DNA of 64,000 bases from Vibrio barjaei (GCF_001639065.2 NZ_LQXO02000053.1:675061-739060), one strand, 5' to 3'; positions 15,543-24,540 are shown, counted from the first letter of the stretch. Numbers and translations: made by a program. Notes: generated from the sequence alone by a model not told the origin.

Positions 15543-16496
15543 ATGAAGACTCTTGAGCAGGAACTATCAAGAATAGACTTAAATTTACTGGTATCACTCA
15601 GCGTCCTAATAAAAGAACGGAATGTGTCGCGAGCGGCTGAAAAGCTCTACCTCTCCCAACCAGCGATGAGTCGAACCCTTTCCCGGTTAAGAACTCTTTT
15701 TGACGATCCTTTGTTTTACCGCGAATCGAATGGCCTGCAACCTACCACCAAAACCCTAGAACTGGAGCCCGAACTCGATCGAATACTGTTATCCATTGAT
15801 ACCTTACTTAATGGACTGAACTTCTCGCCCAGTCAATGTGAGCGCGTCTTTCGAATTTCTGTGCCGCCGTTAATGAGCCGCTTTCTCACTGCTCCCCTAG
15901 CTCAAGCGATCAACGAAGTCGCTCCTAATGTATCCCTTGAAGAGTACCCGTCGTCTCTCGATCCTGCGCAATTATTAAAAGACGGGCAAGTAGACTTTTC
16001 AATTCACGTTGAAGAAGCGAACCAGAGTGAAGAATACCACTGCCAACAAATTGGCAGCACTTACCCAGTTATCTATGGCTCCAGTACCCATCCGTTACGG
16101 AATAAACAGAACATCAGCATTAATGATTGCTTAGAATATCAATTTGTCGACCTGTCTCTAGATGTTCGCTCGACTCAGCATTATCTCAACCCAATTGATA
16201 TTGAGCTTGCTAATCAAGGACTAGCAAGAAACATCGCATTAAAATCAGGACAACTCGCGACATTGATGGAATCGCTTGAAGACACCGATAGATTAATGAT
16301 TTCGAGCCATGCCTTGGCCCAAACGTTTGAGAAAAGCTCCAATCTCAAGATCATCAAGCCGTTTAATGACAAGCCTTATTTAGTCAGTATCTATTTGATT
16401 GAACATCGCCGAACCTTGAGCAGCCCTGCTCATAAGTGGTTTAAAACGTTAATGTTGGAAACGCTGGCAGAAAAGATATCGGTATCAGATAGTTAG
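15543..16496 (+). CDS. LysR-family transcriptional regulator
   Basis: A 317-residue LysR-type protein. The start at MKTLEQELSRIDLNLL is supported by AAGGA five bases upstream; an earlier in-frame ATG (15525) overlaps that site. The HTH is VSRAAEKLYLSQPAMSRTLSRLR, a textbook LysR helix-turn-helix, followed by the two-lobe effector domain. It is followed by a lipoprotein gene on the same strand about 150 bp away, and the DeoR gene lies upstream. Its effector and targets cannot be read; being in a locus of sugar-phosphate genes is only suggestive. Confidence 0.87.
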   Translation: MKTLEQELSRIDLNLLVSLSVLIKERNVSRAAEKLYLSQPAMSRTLSRLRTLFDDPLFYRESNGLQPTTKTLELEPELDRILLSIDTLLNGLNFSPSQCERVFRISVPPLMSRFLTAPLAQAINEVAPNVSLEEYPSSLDPAQLLKDGQVDFSIHVEEANQSEEYHCQQIGSTYPVIYGSSTHPLRNKQNISINDCLEYQFVDLSLDVRSTQHYLNPIDIELANQGLARNIALKSGQLATLMESLEDTDRLMISSHALAQTFEKSSNLKIIKPFNDKPYLVSIYLIEHRRTLSSPAHKWFKTLMLETLAEKISVSDS

Positions 16497-16531
16497 CTAA
16501 GATATACATTACATGCATATCTGAAATAAAA

Positions 16532-16554
16532 AGGTATCATTGGTAATAATACCT
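16532..16554. other. Stem-loop after the LysR gene
   Basis: Arms AGGTAT / ATACCT, extending inwards with one mismatch. On the minus strand a T run follows it, but no minus-strand gene ends here, so its role is unclear. Confidence 0.25.
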
Positions 16555-16648
16555 ATCTCTACGTAGTCTTAACCTCGTTAAAGAATGCGATTAAATACAA
16601 GGTTGAGTTAATCGTCACTTTGGTTAATTACTACCCTCGGAGATAGTT

Positions 16649-17671
16649 ATGATACTCAAGAAAACGTTACTCGCCACTTCTATCATCAGCTTAAGCCTTG
16701 CACTCAGCGCCTGTGGAACCACCACTACGAATAGTGACAGCAACGAATTCATCAAAGTAACCGAGCAAAACTACGCGTTTGCAGAGACAGCACGCAACTA
16801 TCGCAATTGGGCAGCACTCGGAGCTAACCAGCACATCACTCATATGAGAAATCTACCTCCACGTGGTAAAGCCGCCCCTACCGTGCAAATGAATGATGAC
16901 ACGCTTTACTCTGTAGCTATTGTTGAAGCGCAGAATGGATTTGTCACATTCGATATCCCGCAAACCGATGTCTATATGGCGGTTCAAGTAGTCAATGAGG
17001 GGGGACATGGTGAACATTACGTCGTGGGTGAAGGTTCTTACACAACCAAAGTAGAAACAGACTATGCCTTTCTGATTTACCGCACTGGTACTGAAAAGGG
17101 CCTAGATGCGGCGAGAACAGCTCAGGACAGAATTACGACTGACCAGTTGAAATTTGGTACTTATCAAGTCAAAAACTACGACTATAAAGAAGTAGAGGCA
17201 TGGACTTCAAAGTTAACCGCAGAAACACAGGGTAAAGTCTTCGCTTACACTTTTCCACGTTCATCGTCTGACGTTACCGATCTTCATCAGTGGAACTTAG
17301 AAAATGCCAACGGCTGGGGGGGCTCTTCGCCTGAAGCCAACGTCGCTAACCTATATACTAACTCGATCATGTTAAAGGCGAATCAGTGCCAGACAACAAC
17401 ATTCGAGAGTCCTGACTCCAAGTACTTTACATCTGTTACACCCTATGACCAAAGCCGCTACCTGATCGATGGTGCTAACCATGTATCATCAAATAACTGG
17501 CAGAAAAATGCAGATGGCTCCGTCACTGTCTCTTTCAACTGCGGACAAGAGGCAGTCAACAACATTGACACCAACGGCCAAGACTTCTCTTTTACCGTTC
17601 GCTATTACGGCGTGAACCAAAAAGTACTGGATGGGAAAGTCACACCAGAGAAAACCGTGGTTAAGTCATAA
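16649..17671 (+). CDS. DUF1254/DUF1214 lipoprotein
   Basis: A 340-residue lipoprotein: the signal ends in lipobox LSAC with Cys22 as the modified residue. The N-terminal half (NDDTLYSVAIVEAQNG) matches the DUF1254 pattern and the C-terminal half (SVTPYDQSRYLIDGANHVS and the following NADGSVTVSF) matches DUF1214. The two-domain architecture is common in Proteobacteria but its biochemical role is unknown. An AraC regulator is encoded 106 bp downstream on the same strand, past a hairpin, so the two are not one simple operon. Membrane location follows from the lipobox; function is unassigned. Confidence 0.82.
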   Translation: MILKKTLLATSIISLSLALSACGTTTTNSDSNEFIKVTEQNYAFAETARNYRNWAALGANQHITHMRNLPPRGKAAPTVQMNDDTLYSVAIVEAQNGFVTFDIPQTDVYMAVQVVNEGGHGEHYVVGEGSYTTKVETDYAFLIYRTGTEKGLDAARTAQDRITTDQLKFGTYQVKNYDYKEVEAWTSKLTAETQGKVFAYTFPRSSSDVTDLHQWNLENANGWGGSSPEANVANLYTNSIMLKANQCQTTTFESPDSKYFTSVTPYDQSRYLIDGANHVSSNNWQKNADGSVTVSFNCGQEAVNNIDTNGQDFSFTVRYYGVNQKVLDGKVTPEKTVVKS

Positions 17672-17696
17672 CCTTAACTCGATTCCTAAAACTTAT

Positions 17697-17715
17697 GATG
17701 CGCTCATAGCGCATC
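17697..17715 (+). terminator. Hairpin after the DUF1254 gene
   Basis: Perfect arms GATGCGC / GCGCATC with a 5-base loop and a T-rich tail, 25 bp past the stop. Confidence 0.6.
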
Positions 17716-17777
17716 TCTTTCTATCCACTTCTTTTGCTACGCCTTAATCGAACTTTAATCACCACGAAGGAGAATGC

Positions 17778-18764
17778 ATGATTCCTGTTGTTTATAGCGA
17801 CTATGCCACGAGTATTTTATCTCAATTGCGCCGCAGCGGTGTTGATGTTCACGAGTTTGTCTCTTCGGCTGGTCTACCGACCGAATATGAACAAGCGGAA
17901 CCTACATTTCTTCCTTTGCAAGCAGTCTTTCGTCTGGTTCAACTTACGTATGATCAACTGGGTCCTGAATCTGGGACGCACCTAATGCGCGTTGCATTGC
18001 GAGAGCATATTGTTCCACAATTGCTATGTAGCGTTGGTTCAGAGACTACTCTCAAAGAAGCATTGAAACGGGTCATTGATGCACTTAAAGTTCAGTTACC
18101 CCAATCGGACATTGAGTTGAAACTATTTGGCGATCATTTTCTATTTTCTCGCTACAAAGCAGTAAATACTGAAGATACCACTTTTGTCTGGTCCGAAGTG
18201 TTTAGTCTTTGGGCAATGATAGAAACCATTCAAGCGTTAACCAAAACAGATTGGATACCAACGCAAATACACTTGCAGTCATTGTGTCATGACAACATTA
18301 CCCAGTGTTTTCCAGCAACAATTCAGTTTGTTCAGGCTCGCACTGTTAGTGGCGTGGTCATTGAACATTCACTGGCGCAGTCAACTATAACAGTTACGAA
18401 AGATGAGACAGGGTTCCGTGAAGAGGAAGAGGAAAACAACGGGATTTATTACAACGCGATCAGTCATATATACAGCGCGCTTCGTCCGTATGTATTAGAA
18501 ATTAAGTTTGACCTAGAGCGTGCAGCTCAAGTGATTAATGTTAGTAAACGCACACTACAACGTCGGCTCAAAGAGCAAGGCATTACTTTTCGACAACTGC
18601 GAGATAACCTGATTTTAGACATGGCGATGGAACAACTACAGCGCGGTGAAACAGTATCACGCGTCGCTGTTAATATGGGCTTCTCAAGCATATCTCAGTT
18701 CTCGCGCGCTTTTAAGCGACTGACGGGCATCTCGCCATCGCGTATCGCTCTTTATCCACTTTAG
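17778..18764 (+). CDS. AraC-family regulator with OruR-type N-terminal domain
   Basis: A 328-residue protein. The N-terminal part (SILSQLRRSGVDVHEFVSSAG) matches the 'Arabinose-binding type 2' domain of the OruR/ArgR-like branch. The C-terminal 100 residues hold two HTHs (DLERAAQVINVSKRTLQRRL and AVNMGFSSISQFSRAFKRLTG). The ribosome site AAGGAG precedes the ATG. These regulators usually respond to small organic molecules such as amino acids or lipids. The gene lies between the DUF1254 lipoprotein and the convergent lysis cassette. Its target is unknown; the lipoprotein just upstream is a candidate. Confidence 0.87.
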   Translation: MIPVVYSDYATSILSQLRRSGVDVHEFVSSAGLPTEYEQAEPTFLPLQAVFRLVQLTYDQLGPESGTHLMRVALREHIVPQLLCSVGSETTLKEALKRVIDALKVQLPQSDIELKLFGDHFLFSRYKAVNTEDTTFVWSEVFSLWAMIETIQALTKTDWIPTQIHLQSLCHDNITQCFPATIQFVQARTVSGVVIEHSLAQSTITVTKDETGFREEEEENNGIYYNAISHIYSALRPYVLEIKFDLERAAQVINVSKRTLQRRLKEQGITFRQLRDNLILDMAMEQLQRGETVSRVAVNMGFSSISQFSRAFKRLTGISPSRIALYPL

Positions 18765-18785
18765 GTGCTGTTCGATGTTACCTAT

Positions 18786-19250
18786 TCAACGCGCATCAAT
18801 TAACCGCCTGTAGCAACGCAAGTTTGTTTGGAAACGAACCATATCCAGGCCCGCACACTCTGGTTTGTTTTCATCAAGCTCACTATGTTGAACAATTCTT
18901 ACCTCACCAAACTGTCTTTCCAGTTGATAGATAACCGACAACGCTGCGTTCAACTGTTCATCAGTAAACACACCTGAACGACCTATCAAGCATATCCCAA
19001 CAGATCGAGCGTTATGCCCTTTCACATGAGCACCTACTTCAAAAGGACAGACCAAGGAATCGCTATTCAACGCTCGTCCAGTTTCGATGTGACCGTTATA
19101 GCAAGGATGATAAGATTTGGCGCTCAGCCAACCATTCAAAATCACGTAATGATAACCAATCCCTTGCCAGCCTCTCGCAAGGTGCCATTTCGCAATGAGC
19201 GCAGCGTTACCAAAATGAGAATCAGAACAATGCAACACGATGGTTACCAT
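18786..19250 (-). CDS. N-acetylmuramoyl-L-alanine amidase (endolysin-like)
   Basis: A 154-residue amidase_2/PGRP-fold enzyme, similar in length to T7 lysozyme. The first zinc-ligand His is in VLHCSDS, GIGYHYV lies in the conserved core, and the C-terminal VQHSELDENKPECAG corresponds to the second His/Cys zinc-binding segment. It would cleave the amide between MurNAc and the stem peptide. There is no signal peptide, so it needs a holin to cross the inner membrane. Its start codon overlaps the upstream 3-TM holin gene by seven bases and uses a GAAGGAG site inside it, so the pair is translationally coupled. No other phage genes surround it. Confidence 0.87.
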   Translation of the reverse strand: MVTIVLHCSDSHFGNAALIAKWHLARGWQGIGYHYVILNGWLSAKSYHPCYNGHIETGRALNSDSLVCPFEVGAHVKGHNARSVGICLIGRSGVFTDEQLNAALSVIYQLERQFGEVRIVQHSELDENKPECAGLDMVRFQTNLRCYRRLIDAR

Positions 19251-19879
19251 GTAATTTGCTCCTTCACACTCTGTTCGAGGGTTTTGGCGGAGTTCTCACT
19301 TTGTGCTTTTGAAGCACCGGTTACCAATCGAGTGACGGAATTAGAGATGCCGCGCTTTTCGGCACTTCTCCCTAATGCGTAGGCCCCCGCTACTGTTCCC
19401 CACATATACAGAAATGCCGATAAAATTGCCGTAGAGCTTTCAATGACGGCCGAGCTCGCTTCAAGATGCGAAAGTAACGCTACTCTCAGTCCAAGCAGTT
19501 CTAGAAACACAAACAAAAGCCCTGCATAAATCACTGTTGGCCTTGCTCGCTTAGTGTAAAGATCAGATTGGTGAAGCTCAGCGATAATGACATCTTTCGA
19601 GGCACTGATTTCTCGTTGGTAAGTATCGTGGATTTGTTTTTCGCGCTCTGCGATTAACTGTTCAAGTTGCACCTTAAAGAGCTGTTCATTTTGTGCTAGC
19701 TGTGAAGTAATCGCCGCCATCTGTGCTTTAAACTTAGTGCGATTTTTCTGCGCTGAGGCGCTGTCTCTGCTCTTTTCTTCATCCGTATAAAAATAATCGT
19801 CTACGGCAGATTCTACCTGTTCAATAATTGAAGCTGCATTACCAGTCACAAATCCCCAGATCTGATTCCACATATTCAC
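19244..19879 (-). CDS. Holin of the 3-TM (gene-transfer-agent type) family
   Basis: A 211-residue protein with a long charged coiled-coil-like N-terminal half (residues about 30-110) and two to three hydrophobic spans after it, beginning KRARPTVIYAGLLFVF and then SAFLYMWGTVAGAYALG. This arrangement, with RPTVIYAG before the first span, matches the GTA-type holin family. It would permeabilise the inner membrane so that the coupled amidase, which overlaps its 3' end by seven bases, can reach peptidoglycan. The pair sits alone between an AraC regulator and a secreted protein, so it may be a remnant of a prophage, a tailocin or GTA-type release system, or a domesticated lysis module. Confidence 0.8.
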   Translation of the reverse strand: MNMWNQIWGFVTGNAASIIEQVESAVDDYFYTDEEKSRDSASAQKNRTKFKAQMAAITSQLAQNEQLFKVQLEQLIAEREKQIHDTYQREISASKDVIIAELHQSDLYTKRARPTVIYAGLLFVFLELLGLRVALLSHLEASSAVIESSTAILSAFLYMWGTVAGAYALGRSAEKRGISNSVTRLVTGASKAQSENSAKTLEQSVKEQITW

Positions 19880-20043
19880 GTTCTCCTTATTCCTTTACAC
19901 ATCAAAACGTTGGGTAGAGAAATTATAATGACAACTTGAACAATGCCGTCGCATGAAGTACGAGGTTTTTCGACCGTATTCACATGAGACGATGAAATGT
20001 TACCAAGGACTAGGAACAATTAGTTGAATAGTGCTGAGAGTGA

Positions 20044-20874
20044 CTAACGTATTTCGTTTTCTAGGCTCACCACGTATTGTTTTGCATCAACAGTAAGATG
20101 AAGCAGTGGTTTCATCAGTACCTCATCTGACGATGACAGATTTTTCACTGTGACCTGACTAATATCTCCCGTTGCCATTTTGATTAAATATGCTTTGTCA
20201 TTCACGAAACTACTTTGATCGATAGATTGGAACTGCACAAAAATGAAATCTCGATTGAAGTCCTCATACAGTTCTACACAGGGTGCGGCATCAGATTGAC
20301 ATTGAGGAGGCACATCCGTTAGTGGTAAGCGATATTTATCCGTTACATTCCGGAGGATATGAATGTATTCACTTCGCCCAACGGGTTCTCCATAAAAGTG
20401 ACTGTCGTCATCGCATTTGATATTCGCCAGTTCGCCCTTAGAATCGTGAGAAACGGTAAGCGATTTGTCTACAGTATGATGAGACAGCGTGTTTTCAGTT
20501 AAACCAGAGATTTCAAAGCCGCGATGATTGAGCTCCATCAAGAGATAAGCTGCGTCGTTGCTGCCATAGAGCCCATCAGTATAAGTGTAGGTATAGCGAC
20601 CATTTTGGGCTTGATATTCCGACGCGGCTCCGCGTGAATACCCTTCACTCAGTGTTTTCATGGTTCCTAGCTGTCGCTCCGTTATAGTCAACTCAATGTT
20701 ATTCGGTTTACCGTAACGGTATGTCGTTAACCCTGTCTTATCAGCACAGAAACTAACAACCTTATCATTACGAAGCTCGCATCCCGCTAGCCAAGTTTCT
20801 TCTTGGTGACACAAAGTACTTGCCTGACTCAACACAGGCACCAATGCAAGCAGTGATAATAAACAAAATTTCAA
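20044..20874 (-). CDS. Exported protein, function unknown
   Basis: A 276-residue protein with a clear signal peptide (MKFCLLSLLALVPVLSQAS; probable cleavage after QAS) and no later membrane span, so it is periplasmic or secreted. Several cysteines (CHQEE, GCELR, FCADK, KCDD, QCQ, PC) could form disulphides in the periplasm. The remaining sequence is acidic and beta-rich in appearance, with NGRYTYTYTDGLYG. I recognise no family. It is separately placed, 164 bp before the lysis cassette on the same strand, and I see no operon partner. Confidence 0.7.
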   Translation of the reverse strand: MKFCLLSLLALVPVLSQASTLCHQEETWLAGCELRNDKVVSFCADKTGLTTYRYGKPNNIELTITERQLGTMKTLSEGYSRGAASEYQAQNGRYTYTYTDGLYGSNDAAYLLMELNHRGFEISGLTENTLSHHTVDKSLTVSHDSKGELANIKCDDDSHFYGEPVGRSEYIHILRNVTDKYRLPLTDVPPQCQSDAAPCVELYEDFNRDFIFVQFQSIDQSSFVNDKAYLIKMATGDISQVTVKNLSSSDEVLMKPLLHLTVDAKQYVVSLENEIR

Positions 20875-21116
20875 CTGATCTTCCTTTCTAAACCCAATCC
20901 TTTCGCGGCGAGTCTAACATAGCTAATCGAATGAACTAAATGCCCGCGTTGGGGAACGTTAACCTCTCTCATCTGATAGTTAAGTATGGTTAGTACAATA
21001 TGAGAATACGAGATCATGAACACGACAAACGCTACCCTCCTTGTGGCACAATAACGCCCTCATGCTTGAAACTATAGCGAACCTCCCAAAACTATCATTC
21101 TCAGCAGGAACCTCGA

Positions 21117-21329
21117 ATGAATAAAGAGATGAAACTACTCGTGGTGGCAATTGTCATTGCTTTACTGAACATCATTTCCCACTTGTTGCTTTCAAAATAC
21201 TTTACCGACTTCCCTTGGCTAGAAATCTCCTTGGCGTCCATTCCTTTTATCATGATGCTTTTGTGTGTGTTTGCGGTTCGCTACGCTGCCAATGCCTTGA
21301 AGGAAAAACGTTCTGCCGATGATCGCTAA
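21117..21329 (+). CDS. Small two-span membrane protein, function unknown
   Basis: A 70-residue protein with two hydrophobic stretches (residues about 5-25 and 38-58) and a charged tail (LKEKRSADDR). AGGAA lies eight to nine bases before the ATG. It is a plausible small inner-membrane protein; no family is recognised and the gene stands alone between an exported protein (-) and a phage-domain protein (+). Confidence 0.6.
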   Translation: MNKEMKLLVVAIVIALLNIISHLLLSKYFTDFPWLEISLASIPFIMMLLCVFAVRYAANALKEKRSADDR

Positions 21330-21486
21330 AGGCTCTAAGGCGGCATTAAATGGTTACCTTTAAGTCCTTATGTTGCTCAGCGCATTAAGTAATATAGTCA
21401 CTAACCTAATACAAATATTTATATTGAAAAATCTAGGGTGTATACTTAGCAAAGTGAAATTAAAAAGTTTGTACACTGGAAACTAA

Positions 21487-21972
21487 ATGTTAATAAAAAA
21501 AATGGACGCACCATTAGATATGCAAATAGGTGCGAGATTTGAAACTAAAAAACATGGTTATGTTACTGTTGTTGAATACTACAATACACATACCGTGATT
21601 GTTGCGTTTGAAAACACCGGTAATATACGTTCAATTACAGCCGCTAAACTTCGAAGTGGTCAACTTACCGACCGTTCTGTTCCTGTTCAATCATCAATGG
21701 TTGGTGAAACTATTCAATCACCCAATCATGGTTTGTTAACTATAATTCAAGTTGAATCAGATAACATTGTCGTATTGGAAAATGAACTCGGCGATGAAGT
21801 TCGTATGCTCTTACCAGCTGTACAAAAATTGAGAGACAAGGCCGAAGAAATGGTAGAAGATTCCGATAAACCTCAACTACCAACCTCATTAAGTGCACTT
21901 ACAAAAAGAAATAAAAAGACCAAAGACGTCAATAAACTCCTCAAGAAAATGCTCACTGATTATGGTAAGTAA
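21487..21972 (+). CDS. Protein of two tandem phage-type small beta domains
   Basis: A 161-residue soluble protein of two related units. Unit 1, about residues 11-59, reads IGARFETKKHGYVTVVEYYN...VIVAFENTGNIRS; unit 2, about 70-118, reads VGETIQSPNHGLLTIIQVES...NIVVLENELGDEVR. Both have the pattern G-x-x-[F/I]-x-[S/T]-x-x-[H/c]-G-x-[V/L]-T-[V/I], seen in short domains that occur repeatedly in phage proteins and beside HNH endonucleases. The C-terminus is basic (KRNKKTKDVNKLLKKML), fitting nucleic-acid binding, but this is inferred. The gene and its surroundings are visibly more A+T-rich than the neighbours, consistent with transfer. A -10-like TATACT lies 41 bp before the ATG. Confidence 0.65.
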   Translation: MLIKKMDAPLDMQIGARFETKKHGYVTVVEYYNTHTVIVAFENTGNIRSITAAKLRSGQLTDRSVPVQSSMVGETIQSPNHGLLTIIQVESDNIVVLENELGDEVRMLLPAVQKLRDKAEEMVEDSDKPQLPTSLSALTKRNKKTKDVNKLLKKMLTDYGK

Positions 21973-22132
21973 TAAGATAGACATCTATCACTTATAAACA
22001 AATGAAAATTCATTCATATACACAGATCACACTATTTCTCTTCTGATATTTCATCACTACCATCCTATTTAATCCACAAATAACCCTTAAGTATTAGTGT
22101 TCAAGTTTTAATCGAAATCACTCCGCCAATAC

Positions 22133-22148
22133 TGTGATCCAGATCATA
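22133..22148. promoter_or_regulatory. CRP-type site before the PTS operon
   Basis: TGTGA-TCCAGA-TCATA matches the CRP consensus TGTGA-N6-TCACA with one mismatch. It lies about 121 bp before the IIB start. A second half-site (TGTGA at 22164) follows it. Confidence 0.55.
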
Positions 22149-22268
22149 AGGTCAACTTGATTTTGTGATTTGGATCCATGGCAACCCCGCTATTTTTCGT
22201 TATGATGCAATCAATCCAATAGAGAGGTGAACGGCCTCCTTCTCAATAACTCTACAGAGAATGACGAT

Positions 22269-22538
22269 ATGAAAAAGATAATGGTTGTGTGCGGAAACGG
22301 TCTAGGTACTTCATTAATGATGGAAATGGCAGTTAAAGAAGTAGCTAAAAAAATTGGTCTAGACGCAGAAGTTGATCATGAAGATCTATCATCAGCAGCA
22401 TCAAGCAACGCTGATATTTGGGTAGCAGCTACTGACGTTGCAACGCAATTAGCAGACGCTGGTAAAGAGAATATTGTTAGCCTAGCGAATATTTTTGACA
22501 AAGCTTCAATTGAAGAGCAATTAAAAAAATTCATCTAA
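22269..22538 (+). CDS. PTS IIB component, ascorbate (Ula/Sga) family
   Basis: An 89-residue IIB protein. The phosphocysteine is Cys8 in VVCGNGLGTS, the P-loop-like motif of lactose/ascorbate-type IIB. The start MKKIMVV is chosen by homology to the short family members; the frame is open 14 codons upstream. It passes phosphate from the IIA domain to the transported sugar. It begins a three-gene unit IIB-IIC-IIA. The CRP-like site upstream indicates catabolite control. Confidence 0.87.
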   Translation: MKKIMVVCGNGLGTSLMMEMAVKEVAKKIGLDAEVDHEDLSSAASSNADIWVAATDVATQLADAGKENIVSLANIFDKASIEEQLKKFI

Positions 22539-22550
22539 GGAAAAAATATA

Positions 22551-23807
22551 ATGGCTAACTTCTTCGAGTTTATGCTGGGCTTATTAAAAGAGCCCGCAAT
22601 CATGGTTGGTTTGATCGCTTTTATTGGTCTTATTGCACAAAAAGCTGATATTTCAACCATTCTAAAAGGCACTATTAAAACCGTAATGGGTTTCCTAATT
22701 TTAGGTTTTGGTGCTGGCGCTTTGGTTGGCGCACTAAATAACTTTTCCACTGTATTTACAGAAGCATTTGGCGTAAGTGGTGTTATTCCAAACAACGAAG
22801 CAATTGTTGCTCTAGCACAAGAAGCATTCGGTTATGAGATGGCACTAATTATGTTCTTCGCATTCATCGTTAATATTCTTTTGGCTCGTTTTACACCGCT
22901 AAAATATATTTTCCTGACTGGTCACCACACTATGTTTATGTCTATGCTAGTTGCAGTTATTCTGTCAACAGCAGGTATTACGGGTGCGACTCTAGTTGCG
23001 ATGGGTGCAATAATTGTTGGTTCGCTAATGGTCATTATGCCTGCTCTAGCTCAGAAATATACTGAAAAAGTTATGGGTACCGATCAATTAGCAATGGGTC
23101 ACTTCTCAACACTGTCCTACATTGTTGCTGGCTTCATTGGTAGCAAGTTTGGTAACCCAGAAAAATCAACGGAGCACATTAATGTTCCAAAGAGCCTTAT
23201 GTTCTTGCGTGATACGCCTGTCGCTGTTGCAACAACTATGGCTGTGTTCTTTATGATTGCATCTATCTTTGCAGGCGGTGAGTTTGTAGAAGGTGTTTCG
23301 GGTGGTCAAAACTGGGTAGTATTCACCTTCATGCAATCTCTGACTTTCGCAGGTGGCGTGTACATCGTACTGCAAGGTGTGAAGATGCTGATTGCTGAAA
23401 TTGTACCGGCATTTAAGGGTATCTCAGACAAACTTGTACCAGGTGCAAAACCAGCACTAGACTGTCCTATGGTATTCCCAGTTGCTCCTAACGCTGTACT
23501 AATTGGTTTCCTATCTTCATTCTCAGCAGGTCTTGTAGCAATGGGTATCCAAGGAATGTTTGACTGGACCATTATCGTAGCAGGCGTTGTTCCTCACTTC
23601 TTCGTAGGTGGTGCGGCAGGTGTTTATGGTAACGCAACAGGTGGTCTACGCGGTGCAGTACTAGGTGCATTCACTCAAGGTCTATGTATCTCGTTCCTAC
23701 CAATGTTACTACTGCCAGTACTAGGCGGTCTAGGTCTTGAAGCAACGACGTTTGCTGACTTCGACTTCGGTGTAGTTGGTCTGATTCTAGGTTGGATTGT
23801 ATCATGA
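22551..23807 (+). CDS. PTS IIC permease, ascorbate (UlaA/SgaT) family
   Basis: A 418-residue polytopic membrane permease of the UlaA type, with about ten or eleven hydrophobic spans and characteristic glycine-rich segments (GTIKTVMGFLILGFGAGALVG, LTGHHTMFMS, PHFFVGGAAGVYGNATGG). These follow the pattern of the L-ascorbate permease, which phosphorylates its substrate during import. E. coli UlaA is about 465 aa. It starts 12 bp after IIB and its stop overlaps the IIA ATG (ATGA). No ula catabolic genes (ulaD-G) are adjacent, so the substrate may not be ascorbate. Confidence 0.87.
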   Translation: MANFFEFMLGLLKEPAIMVGLIAFIGLIAQKADISTILKGTIKTVMGFLILGFGAGALVGALNNFSTVFTEAFGVSGVIPNNEAIVALAQEAFGYEMALIMFFAFIVNILLARFTPLKYIFLTGHHTMFMSMLVAVILSTAGITGATLVAMGAIIVGSLMVIMPALAQKYTEKVMGTDQLAMGHFSTLSYIVAGFIGSKFGNPEKSTEHINVPKSLMFLRDTPVAVATTMAVFFMIASIFAGGEFVEGVSGGQNWVVFTFMQSLTFAGGVYIVLQGVKMLIAEIVPAFKGISDKLVPGAKPALDCPMVFPVAPNAVLIGFLSSFSAGLVAMGIQGMFDWTIIVAGVVPHFFVGGAAGVYGNATGGLRGAVLGAFTQGLCISFLPMLLLPVLGGLGLEATTFADFDFGVVGLILGWIVS

Positions 23808-24253
23808 GCATCATGAATCTAATTGGAGATAACGGCATCGTTATCTCTCACGAAACGAACTTAAGCGTAGACGCAGCGTTAGACATCACCTGTTCAAAAC
23901 TGATTGAACAAGGTAAGGTCGAGCCAAGTTATTTGGAAGCAATTAAGGCTAAGCACAAAGAAATTGGTGCTTACTATGTACTAGCTCCGAAAATCGCCAT
24001 GCCACATGCTCGTCCAGAAGACGGCGTGAATGAGAAAGCGCTTCAGATCACCGTATTTAAGAATGGTGTTGACTTAGAATCAGAAGATAACGGAGACGTC
24101 TACTTCTCGGTCACATTGGCAGCGATGGACTCTGATAGCCATATCCAAACTATCATGGCATTAGCAGAACTGTTCCAAAACGATGAAGACGTAAACGCCA
24201 TCATTGCTGCGGAAAATGAAGCCGCTATCGTGGAAATTCTTAAAAAGTACTAG
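23804..24253 (+). CDS. PTS IIA component (ascorbate/nitrogen type)
   Basis: A 149-residue IIA domain of the mannitol/nitrogen-like group used by UlaC. The phosphohistidine is His68 in APKIAMPHARPE. The start MSIMNLI overlaps the IIC stop as ATGA, which shows translational coupling; an alternative upstream ATG is 12 bases earlier. It takes phosphate from HPr and passes it to the IIB cysteine. A strong terminator follows, so the transcription unit is only IIB-IIC-IIA. Confidence 0.87.
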   Translation: MSIMNLIGDNGIVISHETNLSVDAALDITCSKLIEQGKVEPSYLEAIKAKHKEIGAYYVLAPKIAMPHARPEDGVNEKALQITVFKNGVDLESEDNGDVYFSVTLAAMDSDSHIQTIMALAELFQNDEDVNAIIAAENEAAIVEILKKY

Positions 24254-24304
24254 GGGTTTGAAAGTTGCGTTAAGTACGCTCTTAAATTCACAGTAGCTAG
24301 ATTG

Positions 24305-24332
24305 AAAAGACCTATTCATATAGGTCTTTTTT
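24305..24332 (+). terminator. Rho-independent terminator of the PTS operon
   Basis: Arms AAAAGACCTAT / ATAGGTCTTTT with a 4-base loop and a T6 tail, 52 bp past the IIA stop. Confidence 0.88.
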
Positions 24333-24540
24333 ATGCATTCAGTTCTAGTTTTAGATTGAAGCTTGTCAGCAAATAAAGTCCTCATAAAACTCGTCGTTAT
24401 TCCCTTTTCCCAATCGAATAAGAATTTTTAAAATTATCGTTGACCTGTCTATAACTTCACACTTTATAGTGACGACATCACATAAGCGAAGAACAGCGGC
24501 TTGATGCTTAAACAAGCGTGGCCAAATAGCAGGTAATTGC

